Shown here piece by piece: positions 52,150 through 61,005 of a stretch of DNA of 64,000 nt (positions are counted from its first letter, which is position 1; each line of letters starts with the position of its first letter). The notes under the pieces are model-generated. The model worked only from the letters and a program-made list of their open reading frames with translations. It was not told where the DNA came from and made no database searches. Position numbers and translations under genes: made by a program. The stretch lies in NCBI GenBank assembly GCA_039818345.1, contig JBCBUC010000005.1:62001-126000 (forward strand), given 5' to 3'. The stretch comes from Parvularcula sp039818345 (GTDB lineage Bacteria; Pseudomonadota; Alphaproteobacteria; Caulobacterales; Parvularculaceae).

Positions 52150-52424
52150 TGGCTGAAGAATTGAAACGCGAACCAGGCCGCGGTCGCCGCGCGCCGAAGA
52201 ACTACGGCGCGGATAAGGCAAAAGCCGAAGGCCGCGCTGTGATCACCGTGCGCCAGTACGGCTCACCGATTCGCCGGGAGGCGAGCCAGGAGCAGACCCT
52301 CAAAGGTCTAGGCCTTGGTAAGATCGGACGCGAGCGTGAGCTCGAAGACACTCCAGCGGTCCGTGGCATGGTGCGGAAAGTCCGCCACATGGTCGAGATC
52401 GTCGGCGAACCGCGCCTGCCGTAA
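52149..52424 (+). CDS. rpmD: Ribosomal protein L30, possibly with N-terminal extension
   Basis: 91 residues from ATG 52149, versus about 60 in the family. The normal core begins at the GTG codon at 52239 (VITVRQYGSPIRR...). An internal GTG start at 52239, with GAAGG 7 nt upstream, would give a 61-residue protein of standard size. The frame from 52149 is open and coupled to rpsE, so both starts are plausible; if the longer form is made, it carries 30 extra basic residues. Confidence 0.9.
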   Translation: MAEELKREPGRGRRAPKNYGADKAKAEGRAVITVRQYGSPIRREASQEQTLKGLGLGKIGRERELEDTPAVRGMVRKVRHMVEIVGEPRLP

Positions 52425-52491
52425 CCAAAGGCGCATGAGGCGAGGGGTGCTCTGACCATCAGGGTGCCCCGCATAGTCGAAGGATAAAGAA

Positions 52492-53004
52492 ATGAGACTA
52501 ACAGATCTGGCCGACAACCCCGGCGCACGGAAACCCAAAAAACGCGTGGCGCGCGGTATTGGTTCGGGCCGCGGCAAGACCGCTGGCCGCGGTGTGAAGG
52601 GTCAAAAATCCCGTTCAGGCGTCGCGATCAATGGCTTTGAGGGCGGTCAGATGCCGCTCCACATGCGGCTGCCCAAGCGCGGCTTTAACAAGCCGAACCG
52701 CAAAGACTTCACTGAAATCAGCCTGGCCCATATCCAAGCTGCAGCGGACGCTGGCCATACGTCGATTACGGAAGATGGCCTTCTTGAGGCTGGTTTCGTC
52801 GACAAGAAGCTCGATGGACTTCGCCTTCTTGGAACCGGTGAAGTCAGCGCCAAGGTCGACGTCACTGTGACGTATGCGACCGCATCTGCACGCGAAGCGA
52901 TTGAAAAAGCTGGTGGCACGGTCACCATGACCCGTCCTGAAAAGCACAAACGCCTCCGCGGAAAAGAACGCGAGGAAGCGAAAGCTGCCGCGAAGAAAAA
53001 GTGA
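52492..53004 (+). CDS. rplO: Ribosomal protein L15
   Basis: 170 residues. GSGRGKTAGRGVKGQKSRSG, GFEGGQMPLHMRLPKRGF and the C-terminal Lys-rich tail (GKEREEAKAAAKKK) are typical. Late 50S assembly protein. secY, which normally follows, is about 1 kb away because another gene intervenes; a terminator follows rplO. Confidence 0.97.
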   Translation: MRLTDLADNPGARKPKKRVARGIGSGRGKTAGRGVKGQKSRSGVAINGFEGGQMPLHMRLPKRGFNKPNRKDFTEISLAHIQAAADAGHTSITEDGLLEAGFVDKKLDGLRLLGTGEVSAKVDVTVTYATASAREAIEKAGGTVTMTRPEKHKRLRGKEREEAKAAAKKK

Positions 53005-53023
53005 TCTAGGCGACTTGAGAACG

Positions 53024-53054
53024 AAAAAAGCGCAGCCGAGGCTGCGCTTTTTTT
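53024..53054. terminator. Bidirectional terminator after rplO
   Basis: AAAAAAGCGCAGCC pairs with GGCTGCGCTTTTTT around a 2-base loop, with a T-run on each strand. It ends rplO and the convergent CTERM-like gene. Confidence 0.9.
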
Positions 53055-53108
53055 ATGTTCGAACGGGGAGCGCCCCATCTCTCGAGCAGAGTAAGGGGTA
53101 AGCTCTTT

Positions 53109-53828
53109 TTATGCGGAAATCAGCTTCCGGCGTGCCACAAATGCTGCGATGGCTGAGCCAAAAAAGACAACAGCGCCAGGCACGGGCATCGTCGTGAAGT
53201 TGATGTCGCCGCCGACTGAACCGACGTCAGAAAGACGGATGGAGTATTCCGAACCCGCCACGGTGACTTTCTCGTCGCCGGTCGAGCTGAACGCGGCGTA
53301 ATACCAGGCTGAGCAACCCTCGAGGCTTGGGTTGAACGCATCACCGCCAGGACCACACTGAGGCGGGTGGCCACTGTTGGGCGTTAAGACCGCCGAGAAT
53401 TCGCCCAACTCGCCAACGCCCGTGAAGCTTCCCGATGTAAACGACAGGAAAGTCATGGTGTCGGTCAGATCATTACAAACGGCTTTGGCGGCACCTGATT
53501 GGCAATAGGCGAGATCAGGTTCGAGAAGAGGGTCGGTGATCACCTCCCAGATAAACTCGAACTCGAGGGTCATGGACGCGTTCGTTTCATTGGTGACCGA
53601 ACCGGTGATGGTCGAGGTCGTTCCGATCGTCTCGATGCTTGAGCCGCTGTTCAAACCCCAAAATTTCGAAATGCCAGGGCCTGAGGTGGTGAAATTGCTG
53701 AGCCAAATCCCGTGGCGTATTTCACCGTCGGTTCCAGGGGTATCAAAAATCTGGCTCGTGTACGCCGCCATCGCGGATGAACCCAAGGAGACACAAGCCG
53801 CTGCAACCAAAGACAAAACTTTTTTCAT
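53109..53828 (-). CDS. Exported VPxPA/PEP-CTERM-like protein
   Basis: 239 residues. Signal peptide (1-21, ending SSAMAA). Mature part rich in Ser, Thr, Gly with Cys pairs (CQSGAAKAVC; CGPGGD...EGC). The C-terminus (213-239) is a sorting-signal layout: short motif MPVPG, a hydrophobic helix VVFFGSAIAAFV, then a basic ARRK stop. That matches VPLPA/PEP-CTERM proteins handled by exosortases. Lies antisense between rplO and secY. No exosortase in the window. Function unknown; probably a surface or extracellular-matrix protein. Confidence 0.82.
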   Translation of the reverse strand: MKKVLSLVAAACVSLGSSAMAAYTSQIFDTPGTDGEIRHGIWLSNFTTSGPGISKFWGLNSGSSIETIGTTSTITGSVTNETNASMTLEFEFIWEVITDPLLEPDLAYCQSGAAKAVCNDLTDTMTFLSFTSGSFTGVGELGEFSAVLTPNSGHPPQCGPGGDAFNPSLEGCSAWYYAAFSSTGDEKVTVAGSEYSIRLSDVGSVGGDINFTTMPVPGAVVFFGSAIAAFVARRKLISA

Positions 53829-53851
53829 AGAAACCCCGCCACAACTCTATT

Positions 53852-53863
53852 GCGCTTAAGCGC
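53852..53863. promoter_or_regulatory. Perfect 12-bp palindrome upstream of the CTERM-like gene
   Basis: GCGCTTAAGCGC, 24 bp before that gene's start and 133 bp before secY, in the divergent promoter region. A regulator-binding site is possible. Confidence 0.4.
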
Positions 53864-53995
53864 TCTCTGCCCAACATCTGACCTTAACATTACCGCCAAG
53901 ATACAGTCTATAAACGTTAACGCGTGAGACCCAATGAGTCACCCGCCCCACGATTTTCTTCTTGATTCCGTGCCAACAGCATCTAGCACCCCCCG

Positions 53996-55345
53996 ATGAC
54001 CTCAGCCGCAGAACAAATGGCTTCCAACTTCTCCTTCGGCAATTTCGCCAAGGCAGATGAGTTAAGGAAGCGGATCTTCTTCACCCTCGGTGCTCTGATT
54101 GTGTACCGTGTGGGTACGTTCATCCCGATTCCCGGCGTCAATCCTGACGCGTTCGCGGACCTCTTCTCGACGCAAACAGGCGGCCTTCTTGGCACCTTCA
54201 ACCTGTTCTCGGGCGGCGCGACGGAGCGGATGGCGATCCTTGCCCTCAACATCATGCCCTATATTTCGGCCTCCATTATCATGCAGATGATGTCGGCGAT
54301 TGTTCCCTCGCTCGAGGCGATCAAAAAAGAGGGCGAAGCAGGGCGGCGCCAGATCAATCAATACACCCGTTATCTCACCGTGCTTCTGGCGGTGGTGCAG
54401 GGCTATTTCATTGCAGCAACGATCGCTGGTCAAACGAGCCCCAGCGGCATTCCCATCGTGCCCAACGCGGGGCCGATGTTCATTCCCACCACCGTCGTGA
54501 CCCTTGTGGGCGGGGTGATGTTCCTTGTCTGGCTTGGAGAGCAAATCACCGCGCGCGGCATCGGGAACGGGATTTCGCTCATCATCTTTGCTGGGATTAT
54601 TGCGGAGTTGCCGCGCGCGGCGGCTGGCCTTTTAACATCGGGCCAGACCGGTGCGCTCCCGGCTTTTGTCGTCATTATGGTGATCGTGCTTGCGATCGCG
54701 CTCATTGCTTTCGTGGTCTTTATGGAACGGTCACAGCGCCGCTTGCTGGTCCAGTATCCGCGGCGTCAGCAGGGCAATAAGATGACGCAAGGCGAGAAGA
54801 GCCATCTGCCGCTCAAGCTCAACACAGCAGGCGTGATCCCGCCGATCTTTGCAAGCTCCCTTTTGTTCTTGCCCGCCACCGCGCAAGGCGCCATCGGCCA
54901 GAATGCGCCTTTATGGCTCCAGGATCTTGTCGGCAGTCTCACGCCGGGCAATTGGCCATACATGGCGCTCTATGCCGGCGGGATTATCTTCTTCTGTTTT
55001 CTCTACACCTCGATTGTTTTCAATCCTGAGGACACGGCCGACACGCTGAAGCAATATGGCGGCTATATTCAGGGCTATCGGCCTGGCGCGAAGACGGCTG
55101 AGTATATCGATTACGTCCTGACACGGATTACGTGTATCGGTGCGGCTTACCTAACATTTGTGTGCCTTATGCCTGAGTTCTTGCGCATGCAGTATTCGGG
55201 GATACCGGTTTATCTGGGGGGCACCTCACTGCTGATTGTGGTGACAGTCACACTGGACACGGTACAGCAGATTCAGGGACACCTTCTTGCGCAGCAGTAT
55301 GAGTCGCTGATCAAGAAGTCGAAGTTAAGAGGAACGCGCGGATGA
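53996..55345 (+). CDS. secY: Preprotein translocase subunit SecY
   Basis: 449 residues, ten transmembrane helices forming the Sec channel. The N-terminus FGNFAKADELRKRIFFTLGA and the plug-region GVNPDAF... are visible; loop LKQYGGYIQGYRPGAKTAEYI is typical. ATG 53996 follows about 165 nt of divergent promoter region. Its end overlaps adk by 4 nt. It is the first gene after the interruption in the ribosomal cluster, so it likely has its own promoter. Confidence 0.97.
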   Translation: MTSAAEQMASNFSFGNFAKADELRKRIFFTLGALIVYRVGTFIPIPGVNPDAFADLFSTQTGGLLGTFNLFSGGATERMAILALNIMPYISASIIMQMMSAIVPSLEAIKKEGEAGRRQINQYTRYLTVLLAVVQGYFIAATIAGQTSPSGIPIVPNAGPMFIPTTVVTLVGGVMFLVWLGEQITARGIGNGISLIIFAGIIAELPRAAAGLLTSGQTGALPAFVVIMVIVLAIALIAFVVFMERSQRRLLVQYPRRQQGNKMTQGEKSHLPLKLNTAGVIPPIFASSLLFLPATAQGAIGQNAPLWLQDLVGSLTPGNWPYMALYAGGIIFFCFLYTSIVFNPEDTADTLKQYGGYIQGYRPGAKTAEYIDYVLTRITCIGAAYLTFVCLMPEFLRMQYSGIPVYLGGTSLLIVVTVTLDTVQQIQGHLLAQQYESLIKKSKLRGTRG

Positions 55346-55920
55346 TCGTCATCTTTTTGGGACCGCCTGGCGCTGGCAAGGGCACGCAGGCCAAAATGAT
55401 TGCGTCAAAGCACGGTATCCCGCAGCTCTCCACGGGTGACATGCTGCGCGCTGCTGTGGCCGCCGGGACAGAGCTCGGTCTTCGGTGCAAGGCGATTATG
55501 GATGCGGGCGATCTCGTGTCCGACGAAATTGTTGCTGGGATCATTGGCGATCGTATCGACGAGGATGATTGCAAAAACGGCTTTTTGCTCGATGGCTTCC
55601 CGCGCACCGTTCAACAGGCAAAGCTCCTTGATGAGATCCTCATCAAGAAAGATCGCCCGATCGATGTGGTGCTCGAGCTGCGGGTCAATGACAATGAATT
55701 GATCAACCGGCTCAACAGCCGAATCGCCGACACCATTGCCGCTGGCGGCGAGGTTCGCGCCGACGACAATGAAGAAACCTTCCGCAAGCGTCTTGGGGTC
55801 TATAATGAACAGACGGCCCCGTTGGTGCCGTTCTATATGACCCGCGACCTCGTCAAACCCATCGATGGGATGCTGTCGATCGAAGAGGTGACCGCAGCAA
55901 TCGAAGCGGCGCTCGCATGA
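55342..55920 (+). CDS. adk: Adenylate kinase, short form
   Basis: 192 residues. P-loop GPPGAGKGTQAK near the start, STGDMLR, and LDGFPRT. The LID domain is replaced by a short loop, as in many alphaproteobacteria. Converts ATP + AMP to 2 ADP. The ATG overlaps the end of secY (ATGA). Confidence 0.97.
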   Translation: MIVIFLGPPGAGKGTQAKMIASKHGIPQLSTGDMLRAAVAAGTELGLRCKAIMDAGDLVSDEIVAGIIGDRIDEDDCKNGFLLDGFPRTVQQAKLLDEILIKKDRPIDVVLELRVNDNELINRLNSRIADTIAAGGEVRADDNEETFRKRLGVYNEQTAPLVPFYMTRDLVKPIDGMLSIEEVTAAIEAALA

Positions 55921-56078
55921 ACCGCTTAATGACGTCGCAATGAGCTTGACAGCACGATGACAGGGGTTAGACCCCTGCTTTCCGCACGACCGGAAGTCGG
56001 CACGCTTTGCCTATGGGTGGGGCGTGCCCATGTTTTTTCCGCCGCAGAGTTTCTGCGCACCCGCAAGAGAGGATAATG

Positions 56079-56447
56079 ATGGCCCGCATCGCCGGTGTGA
56101 ACATCCCTAACAACAAGCGCGTGCATATCGCGCTGACCTATATTCACGGCATTGGTCTCACCAAAGCCAAGGAAATCGTTGAGAAAACCAATCTCGACTT
56201 CACCCGTCGCGTGCAGGATCTCACCGACGCTGAGGTGCTTCGTATCCGCGAGACGATTGATGCTGATTACACTGTGGAAGGTGATCTGCGCCGGGAGAAC
56301 GCGCAAAACATCAAGCGTCTGATGGACCTTGGTTGCTATCGCGGCCTGCGCCACCGTCGCGGCCTGCCTGTGCGTGGCCAGCGCACCCACACCAATGCGC
56401 GGACCCGTAAAGGTCCGGCCAAACCGATCGCCGGGAAGAAGAAGTAA
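56079..56447 (+). CDS. rpsM: Ribosomal protein S13
   Basis: 122 residues, contacting the 50S and tRNA. ARIAGVNIPNNKRVHIALTY and RGLRHRRGLPVRGQRTHTNARTRKG (two parts) are hallmarks. ATG 56079 (or 56076) follows AGAGGA; an earlier in-frame start at 56007 is not family-like. Note that rpmJ is not present upstream. Shares one base with rpsK. Confidence 0.97.
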   Translation: MARIAGVNIPNNKRVHIALTYIHGIGLTKAKEIVEKTNLDFTRRVQDLTDAEVLRIRETIDADYTVEGDLRRENAQNIKRLMDLGCYRGLRHRRGLPVRGQRTHTNARTRKGPAKPIAGKKK

Positions 56448-56842
56448 TGGCACGCCAACCCACCCGTCAGGCTCCGCGCCGCCGCGAACGCAAGAACATC
56501 GTTTCCGGGATCGTTCACGTGAACGCCTCCTTCAACAACACGCATGTCACCATCGCGGATGCGCAAGGCAACACGATCAGCTGGTCCACCTCGGGCCATA
56601 TGGGCTTCAAAGGCTCGCGTAAGTCGACGCCTTTCGCTGCCCAGATGGCTGCCGAAGATGCGGCGAAGAAAGCCATGGAACATGGTCTTCGTTCTGTCGA
56701 CGTGTTGGTCCGTGGTCCAGGTTCGGGCCGGGAAAGCGCGCTGCGTGCGCTTCAAGCGGCTGGTCTCACTGTGACGACGATCAAGGATGTCACGCCTATT
56801 CCTCACAATGGCGTGCGCCCACGTAAACGTCGCCGCGTCTAA
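56447..56842 (+). CDS. rpsK: Ribosomal protein S11
   Basis: 131 residues on the 30S platform. GIVHVNASFNNTHVTIADAQGN (two parts), FKGSRKSTPFAAQMAAEDAA and HNGVRPRKRRRV are typical. The ATG shares a base with the rpsM stop (TAATG). Confidence 0.98.
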   Translation: MARQPTRQAPRRRERKNIVSGIVHVNASFNNTHVTIADAQGNTISWSTSGHMGFKGSRKSTPFAAQMAAEDAAKKAMEHGLRSVDVLVRGPGSGRESALRALQAAGLTVTTIKDVTPIPHNGVRPRKRRRV

Positions 56843-56902
56843 GACTCCCCCTATAAGGCCTTGGCGCGCCTTCCGTCGAAGCGCCTGTTGGAGAACCCCT
56901 CT

Positions 56903-57919
56903 ATGCTCGAGAAAAACTGGCAAGAGTTGATCAAGCCGCAAAAGCTTGAGGTGCAACCCGGATTTGACCCCCAGCGGAAGGCGACGATCGTCGCGCAACC
57001 GCTGGAGCGCGGTTTCGGTTTGACCCTCGGAAATTCCCTGCGCCGCATTTTGATGTCGTCGCTGCAGGGGGCGGCCATCACCTCCGTTCAAATCGACGGT
57101 GTAGTGCATGAGTTCAGCTCGATCCCAGGCGTGCGTGAAGACGTCACCATCATTATCCTGAACATCAAACAGCTTGCGCTCCGTATGCATGCTGATGGTC
57201 CCAAACGTCTCACACTGAAAAAGCAGGGTCCGGGTATCGTCACCGCTGGCGATATTCAGGAAACAGCCGACATTGAGGTTCTGGATAAGGATCACGTGAT
57301 TTGTACCCTCGATGAGGGCGCTGATCTTCGCATGGAGCTGACGGTACAGACTGGCAAAGGCTATGTGCCTGCTGACCGCAACCGGCCAGAGGATGCACCG
57401 ATCGGCCTTATTCCGGTCGACAGTCTCTATTCGCCGGTTCGTCGTGTGTCTTACAAGGTCGAGAACACCCGCGAGGGCCAGGTGCTCGATTATGATCGCC
57501 TGATCCTCGACATTGAAACCAACGGCGCGATCAGTCCGGACGATGCCGCTGCCTATGCTGCGCGTATCCTTCAGGACCAGCTGCAGATCTTCGTCAATTT
57601 CGACGAGCCCAAACAAGACACAGGCGCACAGCAGGAAGAAGAGCTGCTTTTCAATGCAGCGCTCCTCAAAAAGGTCGACGAGCTCGAACTTTCGGTTCGT
57701 TCGGCCAACTGCCTTAAGAACGACAACATCGTTTACATTGGCGATCTTATTCAAAAGACCGAAGGCGAGATGCTCCGCACGCCGAACTTTGGTCGGAAGT
57801 CGCTGAATGAAATTAAAGAGGTTCTTGCCTCTCTTGGCTTGCACCTCGGTATGGATGTGCCTGACTGGCCACCGGACAATATCGAAGAATTGGCCCGCAA
57901 ATTCGAGGATCAAAGCTAA
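56903..57919 (+). CDS. rpoA: RNA polymerase subunit alpha
   Basis: 338 residues. N-terminal assembly domain with WQELIKPQKLEVQPG and LERGFGLTLGNSLRRILMSSLQG (two parts); flexible linker; C-terminal DNA- and regulator-binding domain with ELELSVRSANCLKNDNI and LNEIKEVLASLGL. ATG 56903 gives the family start; an in-frame TTG at 56861 is rejected. Followed by two hairpins before rplQ. Confidence 0.97.
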   Translation: MLEKNWQELIKPQKLEVQPGFDPQRKATIVAQPLERGFGLTLGNSLRRILMSSLQGAAITSVQIDGVVHEFSSIPGVREDVTIIILNIKQLALRMHADGPKRLTLKKQGPGIVTAGDIQETADIEVLDKDHVICTLDEGADLRMELTVQTGKGYVPADRNRPEDAPIGLIPVDSLYSPVRRVSYKVENTREGQVLDYDRLILDIETNGAISPDDAAAYAARILQDQLQIFVNFDEPKQDTGAQQEEELLFNAALLKKVDELELSVRSANCLKNDNIVYIGDLIQKTEGEMLRTPNFGRKSLNEIKEVLASLGLHLGMDVPDWPPDNIEELARKFEDQS

Positions 57920-57927
57920 GATCCGCT

Positions 57928-57948
57928 GCCCACGGCATGCCCGTGGGC
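57928..57948 (+). repeat. Hairpin 1 between rpoA and rplQ
   Basis: GCCCACGG and CCGTGGGC form an 8-bp stem with loop CATGC, just after the rpoA stop. No T-run. Confidence 0.6.
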
Positions 57949-57991
57949 TCCAACTCCTGCCGTCGAAGGATCGCTGAGATCTGGAGATAGG

Positions 57992-58024
57992 CACCACGGT
58001 CTCCGCTGGCGCTCCGCCGTGGTG
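57992..58024 (+). repeat. Hairpin 2 between rpoA and rplQ
   Basis: CACCACGG and CCGTGGTG form an 8-bp stem with a 17-base loop, 58 nt before rplQ. Possible processing site or partial terminator. Confidence 0.5.
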
Positions 58025-58081
58025 AACGTGCCAAAGAAGTACCAAACCATCCGGTAGTGCCGGAGTAGTGGAGAGTGAACC

Positions 58082-58501
58082 ATGCGCCACGGCGTTGCGC
58101 ACCGCAAACTGAACCGCACGGCGAGCCATCGCCGCGCCATGTTCGCCAACATGGCGGCATCGCTCATCAAGCATGAGCAGATCGTCACCACCCTGCCGAA
58201 AGCCAAAGAGCTCAAGCCGATTGCTGACAAGCTCGTGACCCTCGCCAAGCGTGGCGATTTGCACGCGCGTCGTCAGGCGATTTCGAAGATCCGCGATGTC
58301 GAGATGGTCGGCAAGCTCTTCGAAACCCTCGGTCCGCGTTATAAAGACCGCAATGGCGGCTATACGCGGGTGATGAAAGCCGGTTTCCGGTTTGGCGATA
58401 ATGCTCCGCGCGCTGTCATTGAGTTCGTTGATCGTGATGAGACGGCCAAAGGCCAAGACTCCGGTCCGACGATGAAGCTTGTCGACGCCGACGACGAATA
58501 A
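58082..58501 (+). CDS. rplQ: Ribosomal protein L17
   Basis: 139 residues. MRHGVAHRKLNRTASHRRAMF, SLIKHEQIVTTLPKAKELKP and GYTRVMKAGFRFGDNAPRAVIEF are family-typical; a 20-residue acidic tail follows. Last ribosomal gene of the cluster. Confidence 0.98.
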   Translation: MRHGVAHRKLNRTASHRRAMFANMAASLIKHEQIVTTLPKAKELKPIADKLVTLAKRGDLHARRQAISKIRDVEMVGKLFETLGPRYKDRNGGYTRVMKAGFRFGDNAPRAVIEFVDRDETAKGQDSGPTMKLVDADDE

Positions 58502-58525
58502 GATACGATCTGTTCGATCGACAAG

Positions 58526-58550
58526 AGGCCGCCCTTTGGGCGGCTTTTTT
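58526..58550 (+). terminator. Intrinsic terminator after rplQ
   Basis: GCCGCCC and GGGCGGC form a 7-bp stem with a 3-base loop, followed by six T residues. Confidence 0.9.
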
Positions 58551-58693
58551 GTACCTGGGAAGCGAGCGACGGAAGTCGTTTGTGTTGAGATCGATCGCGT
58601 GGATGTCTTTGCCAATCGATAGCGACCAACGGGTCGACGCTCATGCGTTAGAGCCTCATTCACCTCAACTTGGTCATCGCTTTGCGTGTTGGG

Positions 58694-59653
58694 TTACTCG
58701 GCGTTTTCACAGTGGCTTGTTTGTGGTTGGCGTTCCTGCCATGTCGCTTCTAACTCGGCCTCGACCTCTTGCATGGCGCGCCTTTTCCCCTTGGTGAGGA
58801 TCCGGCGATGAAAATCCTGGACGAAGGCGCGAAACTTTTTGGTCCCGTGGCGCGGGGTGCCATCAACAGCCGCCTTGCTATAGCCCCAAAGAACCGCGAG
58901 CCCGCCAGAGAGGTAAGGCGGACGACGCATCCTGTTGACGGCGCCGGCCAAAAGATAGATTGGCCCTGTTCCCATATACCATTGGCCGAAACCATGCCGT
59001 GCACGTCCTGTCAGAATACCTTTTTGCGATGATCCCATGGGCCGTAGGTGCTCAAAAGCCAGGGCGTCGTCGTTAAAGGCTTCGACTTGCCAGCCGAGGA
59101 GACGGGCCGTGTGGCAGTCAATCGCGTCCCACATCACCTGCTGAACGAAACCGCCAATGTCCTCGAAACATTCGCGCCGGAAGAACTTGGTCATACCCAC
59201 AGAGAACTCATCGCCGCAAGCCTCAGAGACCTTTCGCCCCTCCGTATCAAGATAATAGGGCTTTCCAGAACAGGTCCCCAACCGAGGATTGTTGGCCATT
59301 TTATCAATGAGGCCCTCAAAATACCCGTACGGAAGATCAAGGTCCAAATCAATTTTGCAAACAAACGCATAGTCCTGAAGGCGGATCTTTGATAGGCCAA
59401 AATCAAAGGCTTCGATCACGCCGCCGCCAACTTTTCGAAAGCCCCGGTCCTCGCGTTGGATCAACTCGATAAAGTCGTGTTCAACGGCGTACTCTCTCGC
59501 GATTGCTGGTGTTTCATCATCTGATCCGTCGTCAACGATGATGAATTTGGATGGCTTCACGGTTTGATTGACGACAGACTCGAGCGTCCGACGCATGAAC
59601 TTCGCTTCGTTGCGGCATGGCCCGATCAGGACATAGGCACGTGGGTCAGTCAT
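58694..59653 (-). CDS. Glycosyltransferase family 2 (second pair)
   Basis: 319 residues of the GT-A fold. YVLIGPCRNEAKFMRRTLES, VDDGSDDET and a D-x-D-like CKIDLDLDLP (about residue 99) are the nucleotide-sugar and metal site; then a FEDIGGF motif. Its start overlaps the GT4 gene by 4 nt (ATGA), so the two are co-translated. Acceptor unknown. Confidence 0.87.
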   Translation of the reverse strand: MTDPRAYVLIGPCRNEAKFMRRTLESVVNQTVKPSKFIIVDDGSDDETPAIAREYAVEHDFIELIQREDRGFRKVGGGVIEAFDFGLSKIRLQDYAFVCKIDLDLDLPYGYFEGLIDKMANNPRLGTCSGKPYYLDTEGRKVSEACGDEFSVGMTKFFRRECFEDIGGFVQQVMWDAIDCHTARLLGWQVEAFNDDALAFEHLRPMGSSQKGILTGRARHGFGQWYMGTGPIYLLAGAVNRMRRPPYLSGGLAVLWGYSKAAVDGTPRHGTKKFRAFVQDFHRRILTKGKRRAMQEVEAELEATWQERQPQTSHCENAE

Positions 59654-60855
59654 GACGATGCTCCTTCAAAGATAGTTTCGAGGCGGTCGAGGTTCACATC
59701 TATCGAGAACTCGGATTGCAAATGGTCGAGTGCAGCTTCCCGGATCCGCATACGGCTTGTTTCACCTGTGAGCGCTTCATCGATCCGCCCAGCCAAGCTA
59801 TCGGGGTCGGCGGCCGGGCTGAGATAGCCGGTTTTGTTATCGATGATCAGCTCAGGGATCCCTGTGAGGTCGGTCGATACCGCAGGGATGCCATGCATCA
59901 TGGCTTCCATCAACGCCACGGGAATGCCGTCCTTGTCACCGTTTTTGTCGGTGCGGCAGGCCAAAACAAAGAGATCAAGGCCGCTGAGCCATTGTTGAAC
60001 CTGGGAGTTCGGCATCGCGCCTAATAGCGTGATTTGATCGTTGAGGCCGTGCTCGACAATCTTCTGCTCCATGACGGTGCGCTCTGGCCCTTCGCCGACA
60101 ATGGCGAGCGTCGCACCGGGGACACGTTGATGATACATCGCAAAGGCGTCGATCAGATCGAGCATGCCTTTTTTCTCGACCAGCCGGCCAAGCGAGCCAA
60201 TTCGCGGTCTTTGCGAAACGGAACGATAGGCGGGCAAGACAGATGGAATGTCGGGAAGTCCGCAACGCACCACCGACAACTTATCGGTCGGTACACCCAT
60301 GGTACTCAATAGATCGACGTTAAACTGCGAAATCGTTGGGAAGCCCACGGATCGTTCTGCTTTTTCTTTAAGCAGCAACGTGTTCTCATAAAGATCATTC
60401 GCATGCCCCATAACAGAGAATGGAATTCCTGAGGCCATGCTCGCATACATCGCAATCTGCGCTGGGAAATGCGCGAAATGAACGTGCAAATGCTCAACAC
60501 CTGCGTGTTGGAGATACTGAGCAAGCCGCAACCCCGCAGCGGCCTGCCACATAAGACCAAGCGCTCGGCGACTTTCGGGGAGCCCGCGGAACACATCTCC
60601 CGCTGCGCAGAGCACAGCTTGGGTGGCGCGTACGGGTTGCACGGCGCCGCTCTTAAGGCTGCCGATCACTTGCTGCCCAACCGGTCCGTAAAGAACCGCT
60701 GCGTCGTCGAGGCCTGTATCGGTGGCGGGCGTTCTTGGTCGCCGAACCGTGAACACATCAACACGGTGCCCCCGCTCTCGAAGGGCAACGATCTCTCGGT
60801 AGATAAAGGTCGCTGACAGAGCAGGGATTTCAGGGCCGAGATAGGCGATGTGCAT
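59650..60855 (-). CDS. Glycosyltransferase family 4 (second pair)
   Basis: 401 residues, GT-B fold, similar in style to WcaL-type colanic-acid transferases. MHIAYLGPEIPALSATFIYRE opens it; HVHFAHFPAQIAMYAS, IGSLGRLVEKKGMLDLIDAF, AIVGEGPE and the E-x7-E region in DGIPVALMEAMMHGIPAVST are the donor site. GGGGAG lies before the ATG. First gene of a minus-strand pair with the GT2 gene. Confidence 0.88.
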   Translation of the reverse strand: MHIAYLGPEIPALSATFIYREIVALRERGHRVDVFTVRRPRTPATDTGLDDAAVLYGPVGQQVIGSLKSGAVQPVRATQAVLCAAGDVFRGLPESRRALGLMWQAAAGLRLAQYLQHAGVEHLHVHFAHFPAQIAMYASMASGIPFSVMGHANDLYENTLLLKEKAERSVGFPTISQFNVDLLSTMGVPTDKLSVVRCGLPDIPSVLPAYRSVSQRPRIGSLGRLVEKKGMLDLIDAFAMYHQRVPGATLAIVGEGPERTVMEQKIVEHGLNDQITLLGAMPNSQVQQWLSGLDLFVLACRTDKNGDKDGIPVALMEAMMHGIPAVSTDLTGIPELIIDNKTGYLSPAADPDSLAGRIDEALTGETSRMRIREAALDHLQSEFSIDVNLDRLETIFEGASS

Positions 60856-61005
60856 GGCGCGCTCCCCGGATGCTACCTCAGACCGACCCCGCTAGGGTTG
60901 TAAACACGATGGTTTCAACGTCTCGTAAAGGTGTTCGCGCGCGCGTTAGAGCTTTCGTGAGCGGTTTGTGGCCTGTAACGCTGACCATCCAAACGAGAGG
61001 TATTT

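Noticed and set aside
56336..58663. 775-residue open frame on the minus strand
   Set aside because: It lies antisense to rpsM, rpsK, rpoA and rplQ. Its length follows from GC-biased codon use in those genes, and it has no sign of a real protein family.
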